Shown: positions 18,386 to 24,753 of the stretch, piece after piece
Numbering within the stretch: position 1 is the stretch's first letter
How the letters are laid out: the number at the start of each line of letters is the position of its first letter
NCBI GenBank assembly: GCA_934591815.1
Contig: CAKTPV010000020.1
Coordinates: 1-35,037, forward strand
DNA from: an uncultured Oscillospiraceae bacterium
GTDB taxonomy: Bacteria > Bacillota > Clostridia > Oscillospirales > Oscillospiraceae
Reading direction: 5' to 3'
DNA: 35,037 bases
The notes under the pieces: model-generated
The model's database searches: none
What the model saw: the letters and a program-made list of their open reading frames with translations, nothing else
Told to the model about the DNA's origin: nothing
Translations under genes and position numbers: made by a program

Positions 18386-18761
18386 TGAGCAGGCATGACA
18401 GGCTGCCTTTTGCAGTTTGTATATGCACCTGCGAGGGAAATGAGGGATTGCAAAGGGAGCATCTCTTTGCCGCTGGGTTTCCAATAGGGGCGCGAGCATC
18501 CCTGTTGGCACACGATTTTGCTCTGCAAAGTCTAGTGTGTTATACCTTTGCTTCCGGCTGACGCGGGAAAGGGGTTGGCGGCGTACTCTGCGGTGCGGCA
18601 GAGTGTGGCGATAAATGCTTTTTCGCGGCAGTAGGCCAGGCGGATTTTGTGATGTGAGCTACAGCACAAACGCAGGATTTTTGAGAAGCAAAATCCGACT
18701 GTCCGGAAAAGGAAGCAGAGGTATATAAAAGCCCCCGTCCCGCCGCAGCGCCGCTCCAGTT
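18386..18761. other. Gene-free region of the element around oriT
   Basis: No convincing gene is visible in these 376 bases. Short frames occur on both strands, but none has a Shine-Dalgarno sequence or a recognisable product. The stretch holds the oriT hairpin at 18509-18545 and two further hairpins: 18585-18604 (ACTCTGC/GCAGAGT) and 18675-18696 (GGATTTT/AAAATCC). The dense structure fits an origin of transfer with accessory sites. Confidence 0.6.
18509..18545 (+). other. oriT: oriT of pMV158/MobV type with predicted nick
   Basis: CACAC-GATTTTGC pairs with GCAAAGTC-(TA)-GTGTG around a TCT loop, and TTATAC follows. TAGTGTG (18533-18539) followed by TTA (18540-18542) is the known MobM nick sequence of pMV158 origins, 5'-TAGTGTG/TTA-3'. 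The predicted nick is between 18539 and 18540 on this strand. A MobV relaxase is encoded 4 kb downstream at 22499. With this polarity the replication, mobilization and recombinase genes enter the recipient first and the cargo last. Confidence 0.85.
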
Positions 18762-19604
18762 TCAACGTTTTTTCCGTTTTCCCTTGCCGTGGGTCATGGT
18801 CGTTTTCCCGCGCTGGCTGATGGGAGTTTTCAGGTGTTTGGACAGCTTTAGAACCTCAATCAAGTTGACAAATTGTTCCATTGTGATGGCATCGTAATCA
18901 ATCCCTAATGTGGCAAGCAAAGCTTTCGCCTTCTTTTCTTCGGAGCTTCCCTCAAAGTTCATTGCCTCCCGTAACTGGTTCTGCATATTTTCTGCAAAGG
19001 AGACTTCATCCGCAGTCATGGTGTCGGGGCGGTGTTCACTCCGAATGTCACGGAGGATGCCTTTCAGGTCATCTGCAATCAGGCTTCCGAAATATTCATC
19101 TTCCCGAATCTGCGCCACTTCTAACGTCCGCAGGTGCAGGTCGTTTTCTTCGCCACCGTTTTTCATCAATGCCATCTGCCGGACAGCTTCCAGCACGGCA
19201 TTCATATCGTTGACGCGCATATCCGCGATCCGGTCAACGTAAATCTCAGCATCCAGCAAAAACCGCTGAAAATCCTTGTGGCAGATCAGCTCCGACAGCA
19301 GCCGGTGGTTGAACTTGCCCGTTCTTAATACATCAATCGAAGCATCACTCAAATGCAGCTCATGCAGAGCTGTGTTTGGGTGATTTTTTGTTTCCGTCCG
19401 TCCCATCAGATAGTCGCAGGAAACACCGTAATAGTCAGCCAGCAACAGAATGCTGTACGGGCTGATGTCCTTGCCGTTATCTGATTCATATTTGCCAAGT
19501 GCGGATTTCGAGATACCCACCTCGGCGGAAAGCTGCTCCAAGGTCAGCTTTCGCTCTACTCGTAAATCTTTCAACCGCTCTCCGATTGTCAGCTTGACTT
19601 GCAT
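18762..19604 (-). CDS. XRE-family transcriptional regulator with long C-terminal domain
   Basis: This 280-residue protein has a Cro/CI helix-turn-helix at residues 6-65 (LTLEQLSAEVGISKSALGKYE, ending in YLMGRTE). About 210 helical, charged residues follow that I do not recognise; they end in a basic tail (GKGKRKKR). I chose the ATG at 19604, preceded by AAAGGAGG; an upstream in-frame start would begin before the ribosome binding site. It is transcribed away from the replication genes and is the only gene of the element on the minus strand. That position, opposite the primase gene, is typical of regulators that control transfer and replication functions. The target is unknown. Confidence 0.9.
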   Translation of the reverse strand: MQVKLTIGERLKDLRVERKLTLEQLSAEVGISKSALGKYESDNGKDISPYSILLLADYYGVSCDYLMGRTETKNHPNTALHELHLSDASIDVLRTGKFNHRLLSELICHKDFQRFLLDAEIYVDRIADMRVNDMNAVLEAVRQMALMKNGGEENDLHLRTLEVAQIREDEYFGSLIADDLKGILRDIRSEHRPDTMTADEVSFAENMQNQLREAMNFEGSSEEKKAKALLATLGIDYDAITMEQFVNLIEVLKLSKHLKTPISQRGKTTMTHGKGKRKKR

Positions 19605-19632
19605 ACAGCAGCCTCCTTTTCCATTTTTCTGT

Positions 19633-19638
19633 ATTATA
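19633..19638 (-). promoter_or_regulatory. -10 element of the xre gene promoter
   Basis: On the minus strand the sequence reads GATATAATAC with a consensus TATAAT at 19638-19633. No -35 at ideal spacing is visible; a TTGAGA lies about 20 nt upstream. Confidence 0.55.
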
Positions 19639-19919
19639 TCATGCTTTTCCGTTTTGTGTCTCAAAGCGTGGAAAATTTCAACTTCTACCCCACTTTTCCT
19701 ACCTCTTGGATATACGGGAAAGGGCCTGTTTTCTTACTAAAATTTAGACGTAAACCACGCAGCACCTTGAAAAGTTCATGATCGTCCGATGAGGATATGC
19801 TTCCGGAGAAGTACCGCATTCCGCGTACCAAGGAAGAGGCAACGCCGGGGTAAGGACTCGGGCAGGAACGGCATCGGGTAGAACGGCGAAGTTCAATTAT
19901 TTTACAGGAGGAAACAGGT
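19639..19919. other. Intergenic control region between xre and the primase operon
   Basis: This gap separates two divergent transcripts and must hold the promoter for the replication and mobilization genes, but I see no strong -35/-10 pair. An open stretch from 19767 (SSDEDMLPEKYRIP...) ends at a stop near 19852. It may be a gene remnant or chance. AGGAGG before 19920 is the ribosome binding site of the next gene. Confidence 0.4.
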
Positions 19920-20540
19920 ATGGATTTATTTACACAAATCAAGATGGCAGTTTCCGTGAAAGAGGCTGCCGAATACTACGGATTGGAAGTAAACCGTGGC
20001 AACATGGTCTGCTGTCCCTTCCACAACGACCGTACACCCAGTATGAAGCTGAATGAGGATTACTTCTACTGCTTCGGGTGCGGAGCCCACGGCGATGTGA
20101 TCGACCTTGTGGCAAAGCTGTTCGGCCTGAGCGGCTATGACGCAGCGAAGAAGCTGGCGTATGACTTTGGAATCGACCCGGACAAGCCCCCGGCTGCGGC
20201 AGCGCTGCGGAAGCCGAAATATCCGCTGGCAAAGGCGTTCCAGAATGAGACGCTGCATTGTCAGCGGATATTGTGCGATTATCTGCATCTTTTGGAACAT
20301 TGGAAGGTGCAGTACGCACCCAAAACGCCGGAGGATACTCTTGATGACCGCTTTGTGGAAGCCTGCCAGATGCTCGATTATATCGAGGATCTGACAGATA
20401 TTTTAACCTTTGCGGAGTTGGAGGTCCGCGTGAAAACCGTGGATATGCTGCAAAAGGACGGCATGATCGACCGGCTGGAAGAACGCCTGAAACGGACGGC
20501 AAAGGAGGTGGATGCCTGTGACGAAACGGAAATCAGCTAA
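19920..20540 (+). CDS. CHC2 zinc-finger primase-associated protein
   Basis: This 206-residue protein has the DnaG-type CHC2 zinc finger near its start. Ligands are C32, H35, C51 and C54 in CPFHNDRTPS and YCFGCGAHGDV. DnaG's TOPRIM catalytic domain is absent. The C-terminal half is helical and charged. In mobile elements, such short CHC2 proteins work with the following primase-helicase in element replication, probably by recognising single-stranded DNA. The ATG follows AGGAGGAAACAGGT. The end overlaps the next gene by about 23 bases, so the two are translated together. Confidence 0.9.
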   Translation: MDLFTQIKMAVSVKEAAEYYGLEVNRGNMVCCPFHNDRTPSMKLNEDYFYCFGCGAHGDVIDLVAKLFGLSGYDAAKKLAYDFGIDPDKPPAAAALRKPKYPLAKAFQNETLHCQRILCDYLHLLEHWKVQYAPKTPEDTLDDRFVEACQMLDYIEDLTDILTFAELEVRVKTVDMLQKDGMIDRLEERLKRTAKEVDACDETEIS

Positions 20541-21888
20541 TTTAGACGCGCCTATCTGGTTTGACGGCACGAATATTAACGAGGCACTGTTCTGTGATGA
20601 ATTTCTGAACAGCCGGAAAATCATCTTTGCCAACGGTGCTTTCTTTACGCCGGACGGCAGGGTGACCGACGATCTGCCGCTCCTGGGCGAAATCTATGAG
20701 GAACTGAAATGCTGCGCCGTGAACAATATCCCTCGAAAGATCACCAACATTCTGGAAGTGATGAAGCTGGCAGCTCATGTGGAGGACTTTGCGCCGGAGG
20801 CAGATAGAATCCATCTGGCAAACGGTACTTTGAAGCTGGATGGCAGCTTTACCGAGGGCAGACCGAACATTGTGCGGAGCAGACTGCCGGTGGCATACCG
20901 CCCTGACGCACCGGCTCCCGTTCGGTGGCTTTCCTTTCTGGATGGACTTCTTTACACGGAGGATATTCCCACCTTGCAGGAGTTCATCGGTTATTGCTTG
21001 ATTCCCAGCAACAAGGGGCAGCGCATGATGGTGATTAAGGGAAACGGCGGCGAAGGAAAATCGCAGATCGGCGCTGTACTGGGTGCGCTTCTCGGCAGCA
21101 ATATGAAGGACGGCAGTATCGGGAAGATTTCTGAAAACCGGTTTGCCCGTGCGGATCTGGAACACATTCTGTTGTGCGTGGATGACGATATGCGGATGGA
21201 AGCGCTGCGGCAGACCAACTATGTCAAGTCCATCGTGACCGCCCAAGGCAAGATGGATCTGGAGCGCAAAGGCAAGCAGAGCTATCAGGGCTGGATGTTT
21301 GCCCGCCTGCTGGCGTTCTCCAATGGCGATCTGCAAGCGCTATATGACCGAAGCGACGGATTTTACCGCCGCCAGCTTATACTGACCACCAAGGAAAAGC
21401 CTGCGGGGCGGGTAGATGATCCTGATCTTGCCGAAAAAATGAAAGCGGAGGTCGAGGGTATCTTCCTGTGGGCATTTGAGGGCTTACAGCGGCTTGTTGC
21501 CAACAACTTCAAGTTCACGGAGAGCCAGCGCACACGGGATAATCGGGAGGCAGTCAAGCGGGATAGCAACAACGTCTTTGATTTTCTGGAATCAGAGGGA
21601 TACATCCGGCTGAAAGCGGACAGCAGCATCAGCTCAAAGGATTTGTACGAGATTTACCGGATGTGGTGCGAGGAAAACAATCTGACGCCGCTGAAACGCC
21701 GCAGCTTCAGCGATAACGTGATTGCGAACCAAAGCAAGTACAATCTTGAATACTGCAACAAGATTACGAATGCCGCCGGTCGGCGGGTATGGGGATTCTT
21801 CGGGATTGAAGCGATTGCCAGACCCAATATAAACGGGTTTTCCGATGTTTCAGAGCATACGTACGTACTGGAAGGGTGGCGGGATTGA
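20518..21888 (+). CDS. P4/D5-type replication helicase-primase
   Basis: This 456-residue protein has a superfamily-3 helicase domain, with Walker A GNGGEGKS at residues 175-182, a downstream acidic Walker B (LLCVDDDM) and conserved SNGD. The region before it resembles the D5 N-terminal domain, and a winged-helix-like region lies at the C-terminus (EIYRMWCEENN). Phage P4, poxvirus D5 and plasmid primases share this layout; it should unwind element DNA for replication. I prefer the GTG at 20518, nine bases after GGAGG, over the ATG at 20512, which is only three bases from it. It partners with the CHC2 gene it overlaps. Its 3' end forms one arm of a long inverted repeat. Confidence 0.88.
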   Translation: MTKRKSANLDAPIWFDGTNINEALFCDEFLNSRKIIFANGAFFTPDGRVTDDLPLLGEIYEELKCCAVNNIPRKITNILEVMKLAAHVEDFAPEADRIHLANGTLKLDGSFTEGRPNIVRSRLPVAYRPDAPAPVRWLSFLDGLLYTEDIPTLQEFIGYCLIPSNKGQRMMVIKGNGGEGKSQIGAVLGALLGSNMKDGSIGKISENRFARADLEHILLCVDDDMRMEALRQTNYVKSIVTAQGKMDLERKGKQSYQGWMFARLLAFSNGDLQALYDRSDGFYRRQLILTTKEKPAGRVDDPDLAEKMKAEVEGIFLWAFEGLQRLVANNFKFTESQRTRDNREAVKRDSNNVFDFLESEGYIRLKADSSISSKDLYEIYRMWCEENNLTPLKRRSFSDNVIANQSKYNLEYCNKITNAAGRRVWGFFGIEAIARPNINGFSDVSEHTYVLEGWRD

Positions 21889-21920
21889 TTTTGCCCGCCG
21901 CGCCGTGTACGTATGTACGC
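21855..21920. repeat. Long nested inverted repeat across the primase stop codon
   Basis: Outer arms 21855-21868 (GCATACGTACGTAC) and 21907-21920 pair at 12 of 14 positions with the other two as wobble-compatible. Inner arms GGCGGG (21878-21883) and CCCGCC (21894-21899) pair perfectly. No T-run follows. It may be an attenuator, an mRNA end or a replication site. Confidence 0.6.
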
Positions 21921-22282
21921 AGCGTTTTACCCCAAACGCCGCTATACAGGAAAACGCTTATGAGCAGAGCCTATATTTCAGGGCAGAAATCAAGACAAGT
22001 GAAATCCGCAAAGTTTTTGACCGATGGCAGAAATGGTTTCACGAAATCGCGCTTCTCGGAACAGGAAAGCCAGTGCGCTGAAACGTGTGGAATCACACGG
22101 TTTGAGGTCAAGTCACGCGGAACAGAAAAAACGGTAGGTGTCCTCTGTGGACAGGAGATCATACCGGCGATTCTGAACGGATTTTATCGCAACAGAAATT
22201 TTTACGACACAGCGAAGCGGATACGTCGGAAAGCGTACCTGCTTCGCTGTTTCATGATCTGAATTTTGGAGGGAATTTGAAT
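21889..22282. other. Region without a convincing gene, with two inverted repeats
   Basis: Frames here (for example ATG at 21960 to 22262) lack a good Shine-Dalgarno sequence and a recognisable product. The stretch contains the right arm of the repeat at 21855-21920 and an inverted repeat at 22209-22250. It precedes the mobilization genes and may hold their promoter or a replication origin, but I see no consensus promoter. Confidence 0.5.
22209..22250. repeat. 10-bp perfect inverted repeat before the mobilization genes
   Basis: ACAGCGAAGC (22209-22218) and GCTTCGCTGT (22241-22250) pair perfectly. The stem can extend inward as GG-a-TACG / CGTACC with one bulge. TTTCATGATC follows, so it is a poor terminator. 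It could be a control site for the genes starting at 22283. Confidence 0.6.
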
Positions 22283-22498
22283 ATGAATGTACGCAACGAA
22301 ATCAAGGCGCAGATCGTCCGCACCGGTTTTACCATGCAGGAGGTTGTTGACCTCTTGCATGACGAATATGGCTGGTCAGACAGTGTTTCCAACCTGTCTG
22401 CCAAACTGCAAAGGGAGAGCATCCGCTACAAAGAAGTCATGGAACTGGCTGATGTGCTGGGGTATGACCTCGTATGGCAGAAACGGAGGGAGAGATAA
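22283..22498 (+). CDS. Small helix-turn-helix-like protein of the mobilization operon
   Basis: This 71-residue protein has helical segments (FTMQEVVDLLHDEYGW, SNLSAKLQRESIRYKEV, ELADVLGYDLVW) that resemble a Cro-type helix-turn-helix. I chose the ATG at 22283, nine bases after GGAGGG; a TTG two codons upstream is too close to it. The stop codon touches the relaxase start codon (TAA-ATG), so the genes are coupled. It may help the relaxase bind oriT or regulate the operon, or act in excision; there is no direct evidence for any of these. Confidence 0.8.
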   Translation: MNVRNEIKAQIVRTGFTMQEVVDLLHDEYGWSDSVSNLSAKLQRESIRYKEVMELADVLGYDLVWQKRRER

Positions 22499-23479
22499 AT
22501 GAGCAAGCCGCAGTTTGCGATTCTCCGATTTGCCAAGTACAAAGGACCGGAAATTTCCAATATTGAGGCGCACAATGAGCGCACGAAAGAGAAATACGCC
22601 AGCAATCCCGACGTGGACACGTCCCGCAGTCACCTCAATTTTCATCTGGTGACGCCGCAGCGCAAGTACCGCGCCGAGGCGGAAAAGCAGATCGCGGAGG
22701 CGGGCTGCCGCACGCGGTCGGACAGTGTGCGCGTGGTGGAGGCGCTGGTAACGGCCAGCCCGGAGTTTTTCAAGGGTAAGAAGAAAAGTGAGGTCAAAGC
22801 CTATTTCACCGAGACGCTGAATTTCATCCGGGAACACCAGGACCCGAAAACCATCATCTCCGCCGTGGTGCATATGGACGAGAAAACGCCCCATATGCAC
22901 CTTTGCTTTGTCCCGCTGACAGCGGATGGGCGGCTCTCCGCCAAGGAAATCGTAGGCAACAAGAAGAAGCTAACGCAATGGCAGGACAGATTTTGGGAGC
23001 ATATGGTCAAAAAATACCCGGATTTGGAGCGCGGCGAGAGTGCCAGCGAAACTGGACGCGACCATATCCCGCCGCGACTGTTCAAGGAGATGACTCGCCT
23101 GACTAAGCAGAAGGCCAAGTTAGAAGAATTGCTTTCAGGCGTCAATGCGTTCAATGTCAAGGGGAAAGCAGCAGAAATCGGCGCTTTTTTGGACAAGTAT
23201 ATTCCTGCTGTGGAGCAGATGCACACGACACTGAAAAAGTACAATACGGCGTTCACGGTCACAACTGCCGAAAATAAAAAGCTGAAAAAGAAAACGGAGC
23301 AGTTGGAGCAGTCGCTGGACAAAGCCACACAGGAAAGCACTTTGAAAAAGCTGGCTGACGCCAAGCTGCATCGGGATTATGAGGATGTCGTCGCCGTACT
23401 GGATCGTATTCCGGAGGAAGTGCTGGCGGCATATACACACAGAACGGAGAAAGAGAGGGAGACTGCCTATGGTAGATGA
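22499..23479 (+). CDS. MobV-family relaxase (Mob/Pre)
   Basis: This 326-residue protein is the nicking enzyme for transfer. It has the three MobV motifs: HNER with the likely catalytic H25 (aligned with H22 of pMV158 MobM), SRSHLN at 42-47, and the metal-binding HMDEKTPHMH with H125, E128, H132 and H134. LERG follows near residue 180. After about residue 200 it is a coiled-coil-rich tail (many KKLKKKTEQLEQ-type stretches). It should cut the pMV158-like oriT at 18539/18540 and pilot the strand into a recipient through another element's secretion system. It abuts the small HTH-like gene upstream and overlaps the small gene downstream by 11 nt. Confidence 0.94.
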   Translation: MSKPQFAILRFAKYKGPEISNIEAHNERTKEKYASNPDVDTSRSHLNFHLVTPQRKYRAEAEKQIAEAGCRTRSDSVRVVEALVTASPEFFKGKKKSEVKAYFTETLNFIREHQDPKTIISAVVHMDEKTPHMHLCFVPLTADGRLSAKEIVGNKKKLTQWQDRFWEHMVKKYPDLERGESASETGRDHIPPRLFKEMTRLTKQKAKLEELLSGVNAFNVKGKAAEIGAFLDKYIPAVEQMHTTLKKYNTAFTVTTAENKKLKKKTEQLEQSLDKATQESTLKKLADAKLHRDYEDVVAVLDRIPEEVLAAYTHRTEKERETAYGR

Positions 23480-23645
23480 ATGGAGCGGTTTCGCCGCTTT
23501 GCTGGCAAATTTGATTGAAAAGTATGCCGTGGTTCTGAATCTTGATGCGCTGCCCGATCTCGTCATAGAGGAAGCCGTGTCTGAAAAAGATGATACTGAT
23601 AAGAATATTCACGAAAGCGATATTGAATCAGCGAAAGCGGCATGA
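23469..23645 (+). CDS. Small hypothetical protein downstream of the relaxase
   Basis: This 58-residue acidic protein overlaps the relaxase end by 11 nt and is preceded by GAGAGGGAG. I do not recognise a family. It starts with a tryptophan-containing helical stretch (WSGFAALLANLIEKYAVVL) and ends in a charged, probably disordered tail. Its position suggests an accessory role in mobilization. Its last codons contain the -35 of the rhuM promoter. Confidence 0.65.
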   Translation: MVDEWSGFAALLANLIEKYAVVLNLDALPDLVIEEAVSEKDDTDKNIHESDIESAKAA

Positions 23646-23658
23646 TATAATTATCATG
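23623..23658 (+). promoter_or_regulatory. Promoter of rhuM with palindromic operator at the -10
   Basis: TTGAAT (23623-23628) and consensus TATAAT (23646-23651) are separated by 17 nt. The palindrome CATGATA-TAAT-TATCATG (23641-23658) covers the -10 and the bases after it, a classic operator position. Confidence 0.75.
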
Positions 23659-23676
23659 AAATAAGTGTCCAAACCG

Positions 23677-23706
23677 CCATTGCAGGAGCTTTTGCTCCTG
23701 CAATGG
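23677..23706 (+). repeat. Perfect 13-bp hairpin in the rhuM leader
   Basis: CCATTGCAGGAGC pairs with its reverse complement around TTTT. It would form in the 5' leader, eight nt before the GAGGTG ribosome binding site. No U-tract follows, so translation control or mRNA protection is likelier than termination. Confidence 0.75.
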
Positions 23707-23728
23707 CAGAAAACGAGGTGAAGTGACC

Positions 23729-24733
23729 ATGGAACGCTGGGAGAATGAGCAGAACAATTCTGAAATGATGATTTATACCACAGAGGATGGCTTGACAAAG
23801 ATCGAAACGACCTTTGACGGCGATACGGTTTGGCTGTCCGTTGACCAGATGGCAGAGTTGTTTCAGAGAGACAAATCTACCATTTCCAGACATATCAAGA
23901 ACATTTTCACTGAGGGCGAATTGAAGCGAGAAGCAGTTGTTGCAAATTTTGCAACAACTGCCGCTGACGGTAAGACTTATCAGGTGGATTACTATAATCT
24001 CGATGTCATCATTTCTGTCGGCTACCGTGTGAAATCTCAGCGCGGCGTGCAGTTTCGTATTTGGGCAACGGGGATTTTGAAGGAGTATATGCGAAAAGGC
24101 TTTGCTCTGGATGATGAGCGCCTGAAAAATCTGGGTGGCGGCGGATACTTCAAGGAGTTGCTGGAGCGTATCCGCGATATCCGCGCTTCCGAAAAGGTGT
24201 TTTACCGTCAGGTGCTTGAAATCTACGCAACCAGTATTGACTATGACCCCAAGGCGGAAATCTCCATTCAGTTTTTTAAGAAAGTCCAAAACAAAATTCA
24301 TTATGCCATTCATGGGCAAACAGCGGCGGAGGTCATCTACACACGCGCCGATGCGGAGAAAGAATTTATGGGCTTGACCACCTTTGCGGGCAGTCAGCCC
24401 ACGCTGAAAGAGGCGGTAGTTGCCAAGAACTATCTGAACGAGAAAGAGCTTCGTGCTATGGGGCAGCTTGTGTCCGGCTATCTGGATTTTGCGGAACGAC
24501 AGGCGGAGCGGGAGCAGGCAATGACCATGCAGGATTGGTCAGAGCATCTTGATCGGATTCTGACCATGAGCGGAGAGCAACTGCTGATTGGCAACGGAAG
24601 CGTCAGCCATAAGCAGGCTATCGACAAGGCAACCGGCGAGTACAGAAAATACAAGGCCCGTACCCTCAGCGAAGTTGAGCGCGATTATCTGGATTCCATC
24701 AAGTTGTTGGAGCAGAAAACAGATAAAAAGTAA
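23729..24733 (+). CDS. RhuM-family protein
   Basis: This 334-residue protein matches the RhuM family (PF13310), named from a Salmonella pathogenicity island and widespread in mobile elements. Recognisable features are VWLSVDQMAELFQRDKSTIS (a helix-turn-helix-like start), YYNLDVIISVGYRVKS, and RKGFALDDERLKN with YFKELLERIRDIRASEK. The biochemical role is unknown; the N-terminal part could bind DNA, and some relatives are fused to or near Fic/Doc proteins. I chose the ATG at 23729, eight bases after GAGGTG; a GTG two codons upstream is too close to it. It has its own promoter with a palindrome, so it may be autoregulated. The recombinase follows after 20 nt. Confidence 0.9.
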   Translation: MERWENEQNNSEMMIYTTEDGLTKIETTFDGDTVWLSVDQMAELFQRDKSTISRHIKNIFTEGELKREAVVANFATTAADGKTYQVDYYNLDVIISVGYRVKSQRGVQFRIWATGILKEYMRKGFALDDERLKNLGGGGYFKELLERIRDIRASEKVFYRQVLEIYATSIDYDPKAEISIQFFKKVQNKIHYAIHGQTAAEVIYTRADAEKEFMGLTTFAGSQPTLKEAVVAKNYLNEKELRAMGQLVSGYLDFAERQAEREQAMTMQDWSEHLDRILTMSGEQLLIGNGSVSHKQAIDKATGEYRKYKARTLSEVERDYLDSIKLLEQKTDKK

Positions 24734-24753
24734 GCTGGGGTGGAGAAGATGCG

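Noticed and set aside
17431..18528. 365-codon minus-strand frame opposite the second exporter subunit
   Set aside because: It is antisense to conserved ATPase motifs and extends into the oriT region; no domain is recognisable.
18316..18561. 81-codon plus-strand frame after the exporter genes, considered as a possible exported peptide
   Set aside because: It reads through the terminator hairpin and into oriT, lacks a ribosome binding site and shows no leader or double-glycine motif.
18532..18765. 77-codon minus-strand frame overlapping the xre stop (TTG start) and running to oriT
   Set aside because: It has a TTG start without Shine-Dalgarno sequence, cysteine-rich non-protein-like composition, and covers the oriT nick region.
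19767..19852. Possible gene remnant before the CHC2 gene
   Set aside because: It is short, has no family match I can recall and no independent support; left as a note in the intergenic entry.
20512..20514. ATG as start of the primase-helicase gene
   Set aside because: It is only three bases from GGAGG; the GTG at 20518 has normal spacing. The difference is two codons.
21876..22262. 128-codon frame between the primase and the small HTH-like gene
   Set aside because: It begins inside the primase gene within the inverted repeat, has no good ribosome binding site, and its composition does not look like a folded protein. A very small gene inside it cannot be excluded.
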